Positions 26,226 through 37,455 of a DNA stretch of 64,000 nucleotides are shown piece after piece. The position numbers and the translations under genes are program-made. Source of the stretch: Chrysomallon squamiferum (lineage: Eukaryota; Mollusca; Gastropoda; Neomphalida; Peltospiridae); contig CM022675.1 of assembly GCA_012295275.1 (NCBI GenBank), forward strand, positions 2,450,197 to 2,514,196, read 5' to 3'. The notes under the pieces are model-generated. The model was not told where the DNA came from, made no database searches, and saw nothing but the letters and a program-made list of their open reading frames with translations. Each line of letters starts with the position of its first letter. Within the stretch, counting starts at the first letter, position 1.

Positions 26226-27250
26226 TGATAATAATAATAATAATAATAATGATAATAATAATAACAATAATAATAATAATAATACGCTCAATTTGCTTCT
26301 CATCTTATCTGTAAGACAGCCCTGTTAAGGTTTATCTCTCCTGAAATGTAAATCCAGTCAGGCCTTGGAATGAGAAAAGGACAAAGAACGGTAGCTGATA
26401 GTTAATTTAATACCAGACAAAGCTGATCAAATAACTGACAAAACAATTTGGTTTGTCTGAAATAACAAACATGAATGTGTATAAATACAACTAACAAATA
26501 CACTTACAGGTAAGAAACTCTTAGAAAGGATAATGCATGGTTATTTTCATTTATTTATTTATTTATCACTATAAGATAGGATCAAATTGGTAAAACTGTG
26601 TAAAGCTAAAACTTGCAATTTCAAACTTCCTCTTTCTAAAGCCGCTAATTTGCTTATCATTTTTTTCTTATTATTCGTTAATAATATGTAAAACATTCTG
26701 ACATTAAAATGACTATACAGGAAGGAAACAATCAACCAATAAGTAAGAAAGTAAGTAGCAAATAAATAAAGAAAGAACTAAATAAACTTTCAAACTTAGG
26801 TGGACTGCAATGGCAAGCAAGGCTTTGGAAGAAAACGAAGATCTGCTGAAACGTCTGATGAACGTGTCAGAAAGACATACACTGTTCTGGACGTGATCAA
26901 TGAAGATCGAACATCAAGTGAGTTTATCTTAGACATCTTATGTTGATTTGAGTCATTAATTTGTTGCCATAGCTTATGTTTTGTGAAATTAAATCAATAG
27001 TTAAATGCATATGTTTCTTTAACATATATTGCCTGCATGAAAGAAAAGAAACATCTGACTTTTAAACATTTTTATTCCTATTCTAGGTATTTCACAGACA
27101 TCACATGAACAGCAAGGATCTGATCAAGTTAATGTCAGCACCACGATTCTGATTGTTCTCTGTGTTGCCATGGTGATGATCTTGTCACTTTTCATCGGGA
27201 TTGTTGTGATCGTCTTCCTGAAGAAAAAAAAGGTCAAACCAGAAGAATGA
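17408..27250 (+). CDS. intact EGF-ZP-SRCR transmembrane receptor, 19 coding exons, 889 aa
   Basis: Spliced gene. Joining 17408-17459, 18085-18207, 18337-18474, 18770-18957, 19240-19394, 19790-19944, 20201-20245, 20435-20576, 20873-21045, 21180-21339, 21803-21954, 22255-22411, 22676-22845, 23038-23188, 23886-24052, 24833-24926, 25458-25623, 26800-26917 and 27087-27250 gives 2670 nt, one open frame, all GT-AG. Order: signal peptide 1-17; EGF-like 24-54 and 66-100; ZP-N with cysteines 109, 139, 162, 196; first part of ZP-C about 226-268; SRCR modules about 287-390, 395-494, 497-603, 606-709; rest of ZP-C with cysteines 721, 742, 781, 786, 794, 799; furin-type RKRR 807-810; membrane span about 856-880; tail KKKKVKPEE. 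ZP modules polymerise extracellular proteins and SRCR modules bind ligands in known families; surface display and furin release are inferred. Function may be immune recognition, egg-coat or epithelial matrix; sequence alone cannot decide. Confidence 0.9.
17882..17955. repeat. (ATT)n-(GTT)n microsatellite in intron 1
   Basis: Tri-nucleotide tract between coding exons 1 and 2. Confidence 0.9.
18085..18207 (+). CDS. exon 2: EGF-like module 1
   Basis: Residues 18-58. Six cysteines at 24, 31, 37, 43, 45, 54, with CQNDGTCDCGNDYTGYNC giving the EGF spacing. Phase 1 at both ends, so it is a symmetric module. Confidence 0.92.
18337..18474 (+). CDS. exon 3: EGF-like module 2
   Basis: Residues 59-104. 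Cysteines 66, 73, 80, 89, 91, 100, with CFCPPGFYGDQC at the end. Phase 1-1 exon. Confidence 0.92.
18770..18957 (+). CDS. exon 4: ZP-N first half
   Basis: Residues 105-167. Begins YDVSCQ and contains GTFNGVVYAKG, a recognisable ZP-N core; cysteines 109, 139, 162. Ends in phase 0. Confidence 0.9.
19240..19394 (+). CDS. exon 5: ZP-N second half
   Basis: Residues 168-218, VNGGRTRDVIIQFSEKY and VSVTCSE, giving the fourth ZP-N cysteine (196). Ends in phase 2. Confidence 0.88.
19790..19944 (+). CDS. exon 6: start of ZP-C
   Basis: Residues 219-270 with VQFNINLKDG and VSLDEELTFEF, matching the first strands of a ZP-C module (usual pattern: hydrophobic strand, then V-x-hydrophobic-G/D-E-x-L). Ends in phase 1 at a GTTGTT donor. 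The minus-strand copy uses a donor 12 bases earlier. Confidence 0.8.
20201..20245 (+). CDS. exon 7: 15-residue linker
   Basis: Short phase 1-1 exon encoding an acidic linker (STEELVEKIADIEP) between the ZP-C start and the SRCR array. The minus-strand copy has a 51-base counterpart at 48453-48503. Confidence 0.82.
20435..20576 (+). CDS. exon 8: SRCR 1, first half
   Basis: Residues 286-332. KIRLADGNTTKEGRLEVLY and VCRTLGFN are SRCR signatures. The usual cysteine after WG-T-V is absent (WGRLHS). Confidence 0.9.
20873..21045 (+). CDS. exon 9: SRCR 1, second half
   Basis: Residues 333-390, with GSGQIWKGDIRCSG and DIGIICDG. Starts in phase 2 and ends in phase 1. Confidence 0.9.
21180..21339 (+). 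CDS. exon 10: SRCR 2, first half
   Basis: Residues 391-443, KLRLVGGNSKQEGNLQVF, KWNSVCNTY and VVCRQLGYS, a canonical SRCR first half. Confidence 0.9.
21803..21954 (+). CDS. exon 11: SRCR 2, atypical second half
   Basis: Residues 444-494. In the right place and phase (2 to 1) for an SRCR second half, and ends IKCSG, but lacks the GSGPIWL and C-x-G-x-E signatures. GNKWKY and LHL..LK.R.E are kept in the minus-strand copy, so the divergent form is old. Confidence 0.82.
22255..22411 (+). CDS. exon 12: SRCR 3, first half
   Basis: Residues 495-546, ELRLVGGPSSNYGVVEVK, EWGRLYD and VLCRTLGFN. Confidence 0.9.
22493..22578. repeat. (GAT)n-(AAT)n microsatellite in intron 12
   Basis: Longer than the equivalent in the broken copy (35156-35216). 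Confidence 0.9.
22676..22845 (+). CDS. exon 13: SRCR 3, second half
   Basis: Residues 547-603, KKIWTSDVYCTGLEKNINEC and ALLCSG. The acceptor is a tandem AAGAAG; only the second AG keeps the frame, and all copies keep this arrangement. Confidence 0.88.
23038..23188 (+). CDS. exon 14: SRCR 4, first half
   Basis: Residues 604-653, EIRLVGGSSEREGRVEIK, MWGTVCDDY and AVYCRMLGFT. The most canonical SRCR first half in the gene. Its 3' end is tandemly repeated in the following intron. Confidence 0.93.
23165..23520 (+). repeat. tandem repeat of exon 14's 3' end and donor
   Basis: Five to six units of about 60 bases, each repeating GCTGTTTACTGCAGAATGCT, GGGTTTCACTAAGTAAG and TTATTAATAATGATTATT. The first unit is the real end of exon 14; later units sit in the intron and keep CTGCAG and, in several, GTAAGT. 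Confidence 0.9.
23886..24052 (+). CDS. exon 15: SRCR 4, second half
   Basis: Residues 654-709, FGEGSGPIFLRNIHCLGNET, EQCS and DAGIKCAG, giving a full canonical SRCR with six cysteines (group A-like, split across two exons). Confidence 0.93.
24162..24352. repeat. (ATT)n-(AGT)n and (AAAT)n microsatellites in intron 15
   Basis: The broken copy keeps the ATT-AGT part at 36615-36715 but lacks about 500 bases that follow in this gene. Confidence 0.85.
24833..24926 (+). CDS. exon 16: ZP-C resumes
   Basis: Residues 710-740, GTIRVESCTADNQKTG, carrying the first ZP-C cysteine (721). Starts in phase 1, the same phase in which exon 6 ended. Confidence 0.88.
25458..25623 (+). CDS. exon 17: ZP-C core
   Basis: Residues 741-796: CPSSEIGKLMIQE, VTFKLKAFTFN and STECSVKVC, the standard ZP-C pattern of a C-P motif, a F-K-A-F-x-F strand and a C-x-V-x-V-C pair. 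Ends in phase 0. Confidence 0.92.
25783..25831. repeat. (A)n tract, ~49 bp
   Basis: Pure adenine run in intron 17; possibly the tail of a retroposon in plus orientation, but the sequence before it is not a recognised SINE. Confidence 0.8.
26157..26284. repeat. (AAAT)n-(AAT)n microsatellite in intron 17
   Basis: Compound tract. It lies between two related AT-rich segments sharing TCTCCTGAAATGTAAATC (25887 and 26329), suggesting a local duplication. Confidence 0.85.
26800..26917 (+). CDS. exon 18: last ZP-C cysteine and furin-type site
   Basis: Residues 797-835. VDCNG holds the last ZP-C cysteine and RKRRSAE is the consensus furin-type site found after ZP modules. The hydrophobic YTVLDVI downstream may act as the external hydrophobic patch. 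Confidence 0.9.
27087..27250 (+). CDS. exon 19: membrane span and tail
   Basis: Residues 836-889: polar linker, ~24-residue hydrophobic segment starting ILIVLCVAMVMILSLFIG, then KKKK stop-transfer and PEE at the C-terminus, TGA stop. No signalling motif is visible in the 9-residue tail. Confidence 0.92.
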
Positions 27251-27692
27251 ACATGTCAACAAATTTAGTTAATCTGACAAACATGGTTCATGTTACTGTA
27301 GTAGCAAACTAGTAGATTTTTAGTAATTATCACTTTTTTATTATTTTATTTTATTTACTTTTTTGGGGGGGTTATTTCTATTTATTTATTTATTTGTTTA
27401 TATTTGGGTTTTTTCTTTGCTTGCTTGCATTTAAATTTCACAGGTTTAGGGAGTAGTTTAAAGAACAGTCATTATTTTTATGAGCATTTTTTTGAATGGC
27501 AATAAGCACAAATTCTAAATGTTCAGATATAATTTTCTCTCATATTTGGTTTTGATATTCCGCTCTATTTGCAAGTTATCATAATTTTCTGTTTCCATCA
27601 ATTTATTCTTTATTAATATGATTGTTTATTTATATTTTCCCGTTTTGCGTTTGGCGGTTTACTTGTTCACTTCTATTTTACTTTTATTTTAC

Positions 27693-27695
<3 letters not shown>

Positions 27696-27747
<52 letters not shown>
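27696..27747. repeat. (ATT)n microsatellite
   Basis: Directly left of the TA-flanked MITE-like element; equivalent to the tracts at 1252 and 38877. Confidence 0.9.
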
Positions 27748-27749
<2 letters not shown>

Positions 27750-28020
27750 GAGTTACCGGACCAATTAACCGGACTTCTTGGGGCCTGAGGCATTGCGGAT
27801 TTCTGGATTTTCCGGTTTTCTGGTTATAAGACATAAAAATACGTAAATAATTTTGCACAAATATTTAGGAATTTAAAACATAAAGAAAAACTAGATCTGG
27901 TCTGGTGATGGCAACACCCGTGCGCGCAAACTATGAAAATAGCGTCGGGAGAAAAATAACTTCAAGTTTTCTGGTCTTTCCTGATTTCAGGACGCCGGAT
28001 AATTGGTTCGGTTCCTGTGT
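27750..28020. mobile_element. pogo/Tigger-like MITE
   Basis: 271 bases flanked by TA on both sides. Imperfect terminal inverted repeats: left GACCAATTAACCGGACTTC, right (reverse) GAACCAATTATCCGGCGTCC, a style typical of pogo/Tigger-type elements with ATTATCCGG ends. No coding capacity. It sits in the presumed 3' UTR of the intact gene. Confidence 0.5.
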
Positions 28021-28165
28021 TAGTATTGGTATTAGTATCACTCATTTTCTTCCTTCTTCGGCTACTAGTAAAGCTTGAATCCGCATTTTTCTTACGATAT
28101 GTTTCTTGTGTATTTATTATTATAAATATGATTATTTTATATTTCATTATATTTTCAACAATTTT

Positions 28166-28171
28166 AATAAA
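28166..28171 (+). promoter_or_regulatory. candidate polyadenylation signal of the intact gene
   Basis: AATAAA followed by AGCTTTTAG and a T/G-rich stretch, comparable with the signal contexts at 1451 and 39091. Confidence 0.4.
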
Positions 28172-28199
28172 AGCTTTTAGAAATGATGTTCATGTTATT

Positions 28200-29990
<1,791 letters not shown>

Positions 29991-29992
29991 AT

Positions 29993-30159
29993 CTGCACAT
30001 ATCATACCATCATCATTTCTGTGCGTACCCTTTGTATTGCCCCATACAAAACTACACTGGTCAAGACTGGTTTCGTTTCCCAAACAGTAAACAATACGAA
30101 TGAAGATAGGTCCCGACCCTTCACCAAAATGGGCTTGACGAACTGCTGTTGCATTTGAA
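29993..30159 (-). pseudogene. isolated inverted SRCR second-half exon
   Basis: On the minus strand, a TTTTACAG acceptor is followed by 167 bases, the same length as exon 15, encoding SNATAVRQAHFGEGSGPIFI, YCLGNETSLDQC and DDGMICAD. The frame is open, but the donor reads ATAAC in place of GTAAC and no partner exon lies nearby. A relic of an inverted receptor copy or a single-exon transposition. Confidence 0.85.
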
Positions 30160-30613
30160 CTGTAAAACGTATGATACGTCGTTTTAACTTTTAATTTCAT
30201 TTTAATACTTTGATGAATATAAATTAAAGAAGTCAATAATTTATTTTAAAAATAATACTAAATAAATAATAAAATAAAGAATAGAAATAAATAAATAAAT
30301 AATGAAACAAAATTCCGGAAGGTAATTAAGATCAGTTCAATCAGTATATTATACAAACCTTTCTAGACATCACAAACTTGTTTAAGTAGTTACTAATACT
30401 TGTTCTATGAGGTCCTTATCTCTTAACCATTTAAAACTTGATATACTAAAGCACGTACTTATGAGTGAATTAAATGTGTGAACTAAAATAATAACAATAA
30501 CAACAACAAAAAAAGTATTTATTAATGAGAAAAGGGACACATGTCTATTTTTTGTTCCCTTATATTTTCTGTAAACGGCTTTTATAATAATTATTATTAT
30601 TATTATTATTATT

Positions 30614-30649
<36 letters not shown>

Positions 30650-30652
30650 ATC

Positions 30653-30711
<59 letters not shown>

Positions 30712-31327
30712 ATAAACAATTTAATTAGCCTGAACATTAATTTTATATAGATGAGCCGGTCAATTTAATTGTTCTCCGACTTCGTCATTGAACCGTGCAT
30801 TTTCAAAATCATACCACGCTACATTTGTATCTTAAGAATACTGTGTGACAGCAGGAGGCTTTGGGTGTAATACTTTGGTTACGATGAAGTATCACTATGA
30901 GAAAGACCTAGGTAAATGGTTAGTGGGGCAATCACAGGTTGTCCCAGTTGTAAGAGACCCCTGTTCTAAATGTAATACTAGCGAAACCAGTTTTATAACA
31001 ATTTCTTCATAAACTTGTCAGACATGTTTGGACGCACGTATTTCGATCCTTTTTTATTTAAACTCATATTTATTACAGATCTGTATTTTTAAACGATATT
31101 TTCAAATACGTAATAGTGATGTTTAAATGTCGGTCTCTTTCTTACGTTCACATTTTTTAAGTGTAATAGTTAACTTTATAGTAAACGAGTCTGGTGCGTT
31201 AAATTCATAACTAGATTTTAGAAGAAAATGTTGTTTGATTCACTACCAACATACAGAGGCATACATGTGCGTTCGCAATGCGAAGACGACAGACAAAAAC
31301 GAAAAATAATAATTGTAAACAAAATGC

Positions 31328-31360
<33 letters not shown>

Positions 31361-31500
31361 TAATAATAATAACAACAACAACGATAACAACAACAACAAC
31401 AATAACAAAACAACAAGTATAACGAAATCAAGTAAATGTAACCATTTCACTATGGAAGGTTGTGTTCTTTGTTTGTTTGTTTTTTGTTTTTTGTTTGTTG
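30160..31500. other. intergenic, no gene seen
   Basis: AT-rich. Microsatellites at 30588-30710 (ATT/GTT) and 31328-31405 (AAT/AAC). A low-repeat patch at 30750-30980 with mixed composition was checked, and no recognisable product was found. Confidence 0.5.
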
Positions 31501-31504
31501 TTTT

Positions 31505-32126
31505 GAGTGGATTTCATTAAGTAAGTTATGAATAATTATTGTCGTAATAGCACTGTAGTTTAGAATGCTATATTTTATTAAGTATGTTTTTAATAATGAT
31601 TATCATAACGGCACTTTTTATTGCAGAATGTATTTCTATTTATAAATTTATTAAACAAAATCTTGTTAGTTTCTGTATGGTGTGAATCTTGCATCTAAAA
31701 GTACATAAAATGTGCCTTCTTACTGTTCAGTATTCTTTATTTGCAAACATGAGCATACTCACATCACGATAAAATGACGTTATAACGCAAGTTTCATTAA
31801 ATCTGTAAGTATCAAGTAAGTGCGGTTGTATTTGTAAGTAACATGAACATCAAACAATATCTTAGTAAGGTTAATGAATTAATAAAGGAAACATATCACA
31901 CGAGATTCATTGTTCAGGAACGTCTGACACGGGCCAGAATACACCAACACTGGCGACTCAGACAATGGCATCAGACATTATTCACAGACGAATCAATGTT
32001 TCGTGTTTGTAGGCGACTGGGAGAACGATGCATGGGACCTACTTGGCCGTAGAAAACCATCCTCATATTCATAATGTCCATGATTTACAAATTTCTCTGA
32101 AGAAAAGTAAAAAGCACTAAAATAAA

Positions 32127-32163
<37 letters not shown>

Positions 32164-32755
32164 CAACAACAACAACAACAACAAAAAACGTTGTAATAAA
32201 TTAATTCTAATTTGGTTTTTGCCTCACACAAGGCAGAGATGTTTACTGCAGAATGCTGGGTTTCACTAAGTTATTAATCATTATTCTTATAACAACTGTT
32301 TACGACAGAAAGATGGATTTTACTAAGCAAGTAATAAATTATGATTCTTATAACAGTCAGAAAGTTATTATATGTATTAAAAATGACATATCCTCTTCTT
32401 TTCCGGTCGAGTGGAACTTCTGTTACATAAGTTTATTTTGGTGAAGGAAATAACCGATCTAGCCATGCAGGTGATATTCAAACATTAATGATAACGTTTA
32501 CAATATTCTTATTTATAAATATATTCAGAAGAAGCCAATGCTTCCTGTAACTGTTTCCTATATCAAGATTTAGTAATGACGATGCTGCATAAACAGAGAA
32601 ATCATTTATTCATGTTTGATACAAAACAAAAAAAATGGAATAATAAAGGACTTAAAATGAATAAATAAATAAACAAATAAATAATAATAATAATAATAAT
32701 AAGATCGGCAAACTGATGATGGAAAAACTGAAATATAAATTAAAACGAAGAGATA
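31505..32755 (+). pseudogene. scattered receptor relics (SRCR 4 and ZP-C fragments)
   Basis: Three decayed plus-strand pieces in genic order: exon-14-tail sequences near 31505-31640 and 32230-32350 (TTTACTGCAGAATGCTGGGT), an exon-15-like piece near 32437-32455 (GTTTATTTTGGTGAAGGA), and an exon-17-like piece near 32702-32722 (AGATCGGCAAACTGATGATG). Together they suggest an old fifth copy destroyed by insertions. Confidence 0.45.
31909..32096 (+). mobile_element. Tc1-like transposase fragment, partial duplicate
   Basis: Near-identical copy of 33307-33494, encoding QERLTRARIHQHWRL and then TLFTDESMFR, the second-Asp region of a Tc1/mariner transposase. Truncated at both ends and embedded in receptor relics. 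Confidence 0.8.
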
Positions 32756-32929
32756 TGACTTGATAATATGTTAGTTACATCCGACCTGTCGCTTTGTGAA
32801 GTGAAAAGAACACCGTTTGTCAAATCGCACGCCGTTGTGTGTGTGCACGTGGAATCACCGTGAGCTCGTGCTGTACCAGCAGCGCGTGAACTGAACCAGA
32901 AACAACAGGAAGAATTCGTTATAATGGGT

Positions 32930-33494
32930 CGCTGTCCAGGCTAAACGGAAAATCAACGTCAAGAAGCCATAGGACGGAATCACGCCCCCAACAAGTAAAC
33001 GACGTCGCTCAGTACTTTGGTGTTCATGACAGAAGCATATGACGAATCCAACACCGCGTACACCAAACTGAGCAAGTGCGAGATCCACCACGTTCTGGTA
33101 GACCACGATTAACTACTCCAAGGGAAGACACGTATTTAGTGATGTCGTCTCGACGTCACAGGTTCGAAAGTGTTCCACGTTTAGCCCGTATTTTACAGCA
33201 AACCACAGACACTAGAATTCATGTTCAAACTCCGTAACCGTCTCCATGCTGCTTGACTACAAGCACGTCACCCTGTTGAAGCTCTTCATCTGACAACGCG
33301 GCACATTCAGGAACGTCTGACATGGGCCAGAATACACCAACACTGGCGACTCAGACAATGGGATCAGACATTATTCACAGACGAATCAATGTTTCGTGTT
33401 TGTAGGCGACTGGGAGAACGATGCATGGGACCTACTTGGCCGTAGAAAACCATCCTCATATTCATAATGTCCATGATGTACAAATTTCTCTGAA
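32930..33494 (+). pseudogene. Tc1-like transposase, decayed
   Basis: Tc1/mariner-superfamily transposase relic. In order: helix-turn-helix part VAQYFGVHDRSI, DPPRSGRPRLTTPRED (the GRPR linker), FESVPRLARILQQTTDTRIH, RNRLHAA, then FTDESMFRVCRRLGERC. It has in-frame stops (after DRSI and after HAA), a frameshift near 33233, and no final catalytic Glu region. Dead element. In the family it would cut and paste DNA at TA sites. Confidence 0.85.
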
Positions 33495-33530
33495 CCGGGA
33501 AATAAAAGAAAAGTAAAAATCAATAAAATA

Positions 33531-33568
<38 letters not shown>

Positions 33569-33592
33569 ATAATAATAATAATAATAATAATT

Positions 33593-33633
<41 letters not shown>

Positions 33634-33634
33634 T

Positions 33635-33667
<33 letters not shown>

Positions 33668-33710
33668 GTAATAATAATAATAATTATAATAATAATTTTA
33701 ATAATTTTAA
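33531..33710. repeat. (AGT)n-(AAT)n microsatellite
   Basis: Compound tract right after the transposase relic. The other transposase fragment is likewise followed by an AAT tract at 32129. Confidence 0.9.
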
Positions 33711-34014
33711 TAATAACAGTAATGTTATGACATAATGTACGTTCTATTGCTTCCTTTCACTTAAATATCACTGGTTTACTGAATCGATTGAAAACAAATA
33801 TGGATTATTTTCATAAGCATTCCTTTAACTATTGTTTTTTCAAATTGTTTGCATTTACAATTTTTTCATTTATTATTTTATATTTCTTTGTATTGTTGTT
33901 ATTTTATCTGTTTGATTACTATATTTTTTTCTTGTTTTTTCTTTTTGGTAATTCGTCTACTAAACTTTATTAGATTTAGTTTTATTTTATTTCATTATTA
34001 TTATTATAATTATT

Positions 34015-34046
<32 letters not shown>

Positions 34047-34275
34047 TATTGTAATTGGTTTAAATTTATGTATTACACATGAAGCTGTCACACAGCTGTC
34101 ACCTGCTGTCATACAGTATTCTAAAGATAAAAATGCAGAGTGGTATGATTTTCACGATGCAAGGTTCACTGACGAAGGTTAGATTAACCCGGGTCACGTA
34201 TACGAAACTAATGTTCAAACTTACCAACTTGATAGTAAAGACTTTTTTTTCTTTTTTCGTCAGTGTTTATGTAAC

Positions 34276-34610
<335 letters not shown>

Positions 34611-34611
34611 C

Positions 34612-34614
34612 TCT

Positions 34615-34708
<94 letters not shown>

Positions 34709-34762
34709 TCTGTCTCTCTCTGTCTGTCTGTCTCTCTCTGTTTATCTCTCTCTGTCTATGTT
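34612..34762. repeat. (CT)n microsatellite
   Basis: CT tract with CTGT interruptions at its right end, ending where homology to the intact gene's intron 11 begins. Confidence 0.93.
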
Positions 34763-34917
34763 TAACTGCAGAAGCCCCCACAAAAAAAAATACTACTACT
34801 AATAAATAAATAAGTAATGAAAAATAATAATAAGCAATGTATTTATGAACTATACAAATAAAAGAAAAAGAAAAAAAAAAAGAATGCATTGATTTTATTG
34901 TTATGTTAATTTTCTAG

Positions 34918-35074
34918 TGGACATATCAAACATTGAATTACGACTAGTTGGTGGTCCAGACAGTAACTACGGTGTCGTTGAAGTGAAAATAAACAATGAG
35001 TGGGGCAGAATGTATGATGCTTTTCCTTCGTCAACAGTTGCTAGAGTTTTATGCAGAACACTTGGATTTAACGA
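34918..35074 (+). pseudogene. partial copy: SRCR 3 first half
   Basis: Open 157-nt exon, IELRLVGGPDSNYGVVEVK, then WGRMYD. It differs from the intact gene mainly in a short variable patch (AFPSSTVAR for SRPSPPDAT). Confidence 0.88.
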
Positions 35075-35172
35075 GTAAATAGAAACAGAATGTAATATTA
35101 AAGCAGTTAAATATCACTTAAAACCATGTACTAATACCACTAAAGCTAATAATAATGATGATGATGATGATG

Positions 35173-35203
<31 letters not shown>

Positions 35204-35311
35204 TAATAATAATGATAAAATGAGATCTCTAATAACATTTAAACTGATATAAAAACTGACATAATTACTCTATATAAATTGATGTACTTTTTATGTATTT
35301 ATTTAAAGAAG

Positions 35312-35481
35312 TTATAAAGCAATATTACTGAGTGAGCGTGAGCATAATCTGACGTCAAGCAACAAAAAGATTTGGACATCAAATGTGTATTGTACAGGAC
35401 TGGAAAAGAACATTAATGAGTGTTACCTTAGAGTTATAGTATACGATGATCATGAGAGGTACACAGCCCTGCTCTGTTCAG
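35312..35481 (+). pseudogene. partial copy: SRCR 3 second half
   Basis: Open 170-nt exon behind the same tandem AAGAAG acceptor, IWTSNVYCTGLEKN and YTALLCSG. Confidence 0.88.
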
Positions 35482-35673
35482 GTAATGTATTTTAGACAGC
35501 AGTCTCTACATATCTACCACATGTTTAATCATTTCTTCTATGGAGAATAACATTCATTGTATTAGAGACAAAACACAACGAAATTAATAATGCGATAAAA
35601 CCTAAGTGATAAATTGTATGTGTGATATAACAAGACAATTTAGTTTCTTATAGGCTTTTGTTTCTTACTGCAG

Positions 35674-35824
35674 AAGATAAAGCAGAAATTCGTCTGGTTG
35701 GAGGCAGTTCAGAACGAGAAGGTCGAGTAGAGATTAAATATCTTGGAATGTGGGGCACAGTCTGTGATAAATATCATACTGATTACAACGCAGCTGTTTA
35801 CTGCAGAATGCTGGGTTTTACTAA
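35674..35824 (+). pseudogene. partial copy: SRCR 4 first half
   Basis: Open 151-nt exon with MWGTVCDKYHTDY. The following intron has fewer exon-tail repeats than the intact gene. Confidence 0.9.
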
Positions 35825-36337
35825 GTAAGTTATTAGTAATGATTATTATAACAAATGTTTACTTTTGATTGCTGGGTTTCACTAAGTAATATATTAATAA
35901 TGATTATTTTAACAGCTGTTTACTGCAGAATGTTCGGTTTCAGTAAGTGATTTGTTAATGATTACTATTTTACAGGAGAGTTTTGTTTTATTAACTAAGT
36001 TATTGTGACTGATTATGATAACTGCTGTTACTAAGTTATTAATAATATTTTTTATTTCAGAAAGCTAGCATTCATGGAATAACTAGTTGATAATAAGTAT
36101 GATTAACAGACTCGATTTTGTATTTAGTTTTTATTATTCTTATTAGTATTACTTTTAGGACACATCTCTCTTTCTTTTCGAAATTACTAATGATGATTAT
36201 TATGATAGCTGTTTGATTACGTAAGACACTAAACATGATTATGGTAGCTCCTTATTACATCCTTGTAAGAAGGATTATTACAAATGTGATGACAGTAAAG
36301 AAATACATTTTCAAATGACTCATTCCATGTTTTACAG

Positions 36338-36504
36338 TTCAAATGCAACAGCAGTTGGTAGTGCTTATTTTGGTGAAGGATCGGGACCTATCTTTCTGCG
36401 TAATATTCATTGTTTGGGAAATGAAACAAGTCTTGAGCAGTGCAGTTTACAATGGGGTAACTATGCCTGTCGCCACGAAAAAGATGCTGGTATCAAATGT
36501 GCAG
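36338..36504 (+). pseudogene. partial copy: SRCR 4 second half
   Basis: Open 167-nt exon that translates the same as exon 15 of the intact gene over its whole length. Confidence 0.9.
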
Positions 36505-36622
36505 GTAACACTAACCAAGTGTTGATCACTATGTTTCTAGTTTTACTCTTTTTACCTGTTGTTCATAATAATTTTTCTAAGTATGAGTACCCATCATTTA
36601 TTCCTTATTACTGATATTATTC

Positions 36623-36713
<91 letters not shown>

Positions 36714-36807
36714 AAGAAGTAGTTGTAATAATAGTAATTTCTTCTTTTTTATTCATCTTCTTATTTCTTGTAATAATAATATGAATATTGCAATTCATTT
36801 TAAACAG

Positions 36808-36901
36808 AGCTAGAATCAGGCACTATCAGGGTGGAATCATGTACTGCTGATAATCAGAAAACTGGAGAAGATGCTGAATCTTTGACAATCATTGAAGACA
36901 G
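36808..36901 (+). pseudogene. partial copy: ZP-C resumption exon
   Basis: Open 94-nt exon, LESGTIRVESCTADNQKTG. Confidence 0.88.
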
Positions 36902-37076
36902 GTAAACTTATATTTATTTATTTTTTATTTTAACAGGTTTGTTTATATATTTATACTTGTTTAGCACAGAACTGATGAACATGGATTTTCAGTCGCCTCC
37001 GAGAAAACGAGAAGCACTAGCAAATAACGATCATCATCATCATCATCAAGATCATCAATATTATTATTATTATTAA

Positions 37077-37113
<37 letters not shown>

Positions 37114-37455
37114 TTAATTGTGCATTTTTATTGTATATATGTATTTATATATATATATATATATATATATGTTATTATTAGTAGTAGAAATAGCAGTAGT
37201 ATTGCTGTTTTGTTCTGTTTCTTTTTCACTTCAACAATTCAGAGACATTCTCGATTCACACAACTATATTTTACATACATTAGTGACCTCTTGATAAACA
37301 ACCTAACTGCAGACTAATTACTTTAGAATAAATAACTTTATAATTTCTAAAAGCTGAAATAAGCGACACTCTTTCTAAAAAAAATCGAGAGTTTATTTAG
37401 ATCGAGGAAACTAAAGAGAAATGCTATTTTATGTTATATTCTTTTACTTATTCAG

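Noticed and set aside
31843-32052. Small gene of 69 codons
   Set aside because: Truncated Tc1 transposase piece with an arbitrary upstream ATG.
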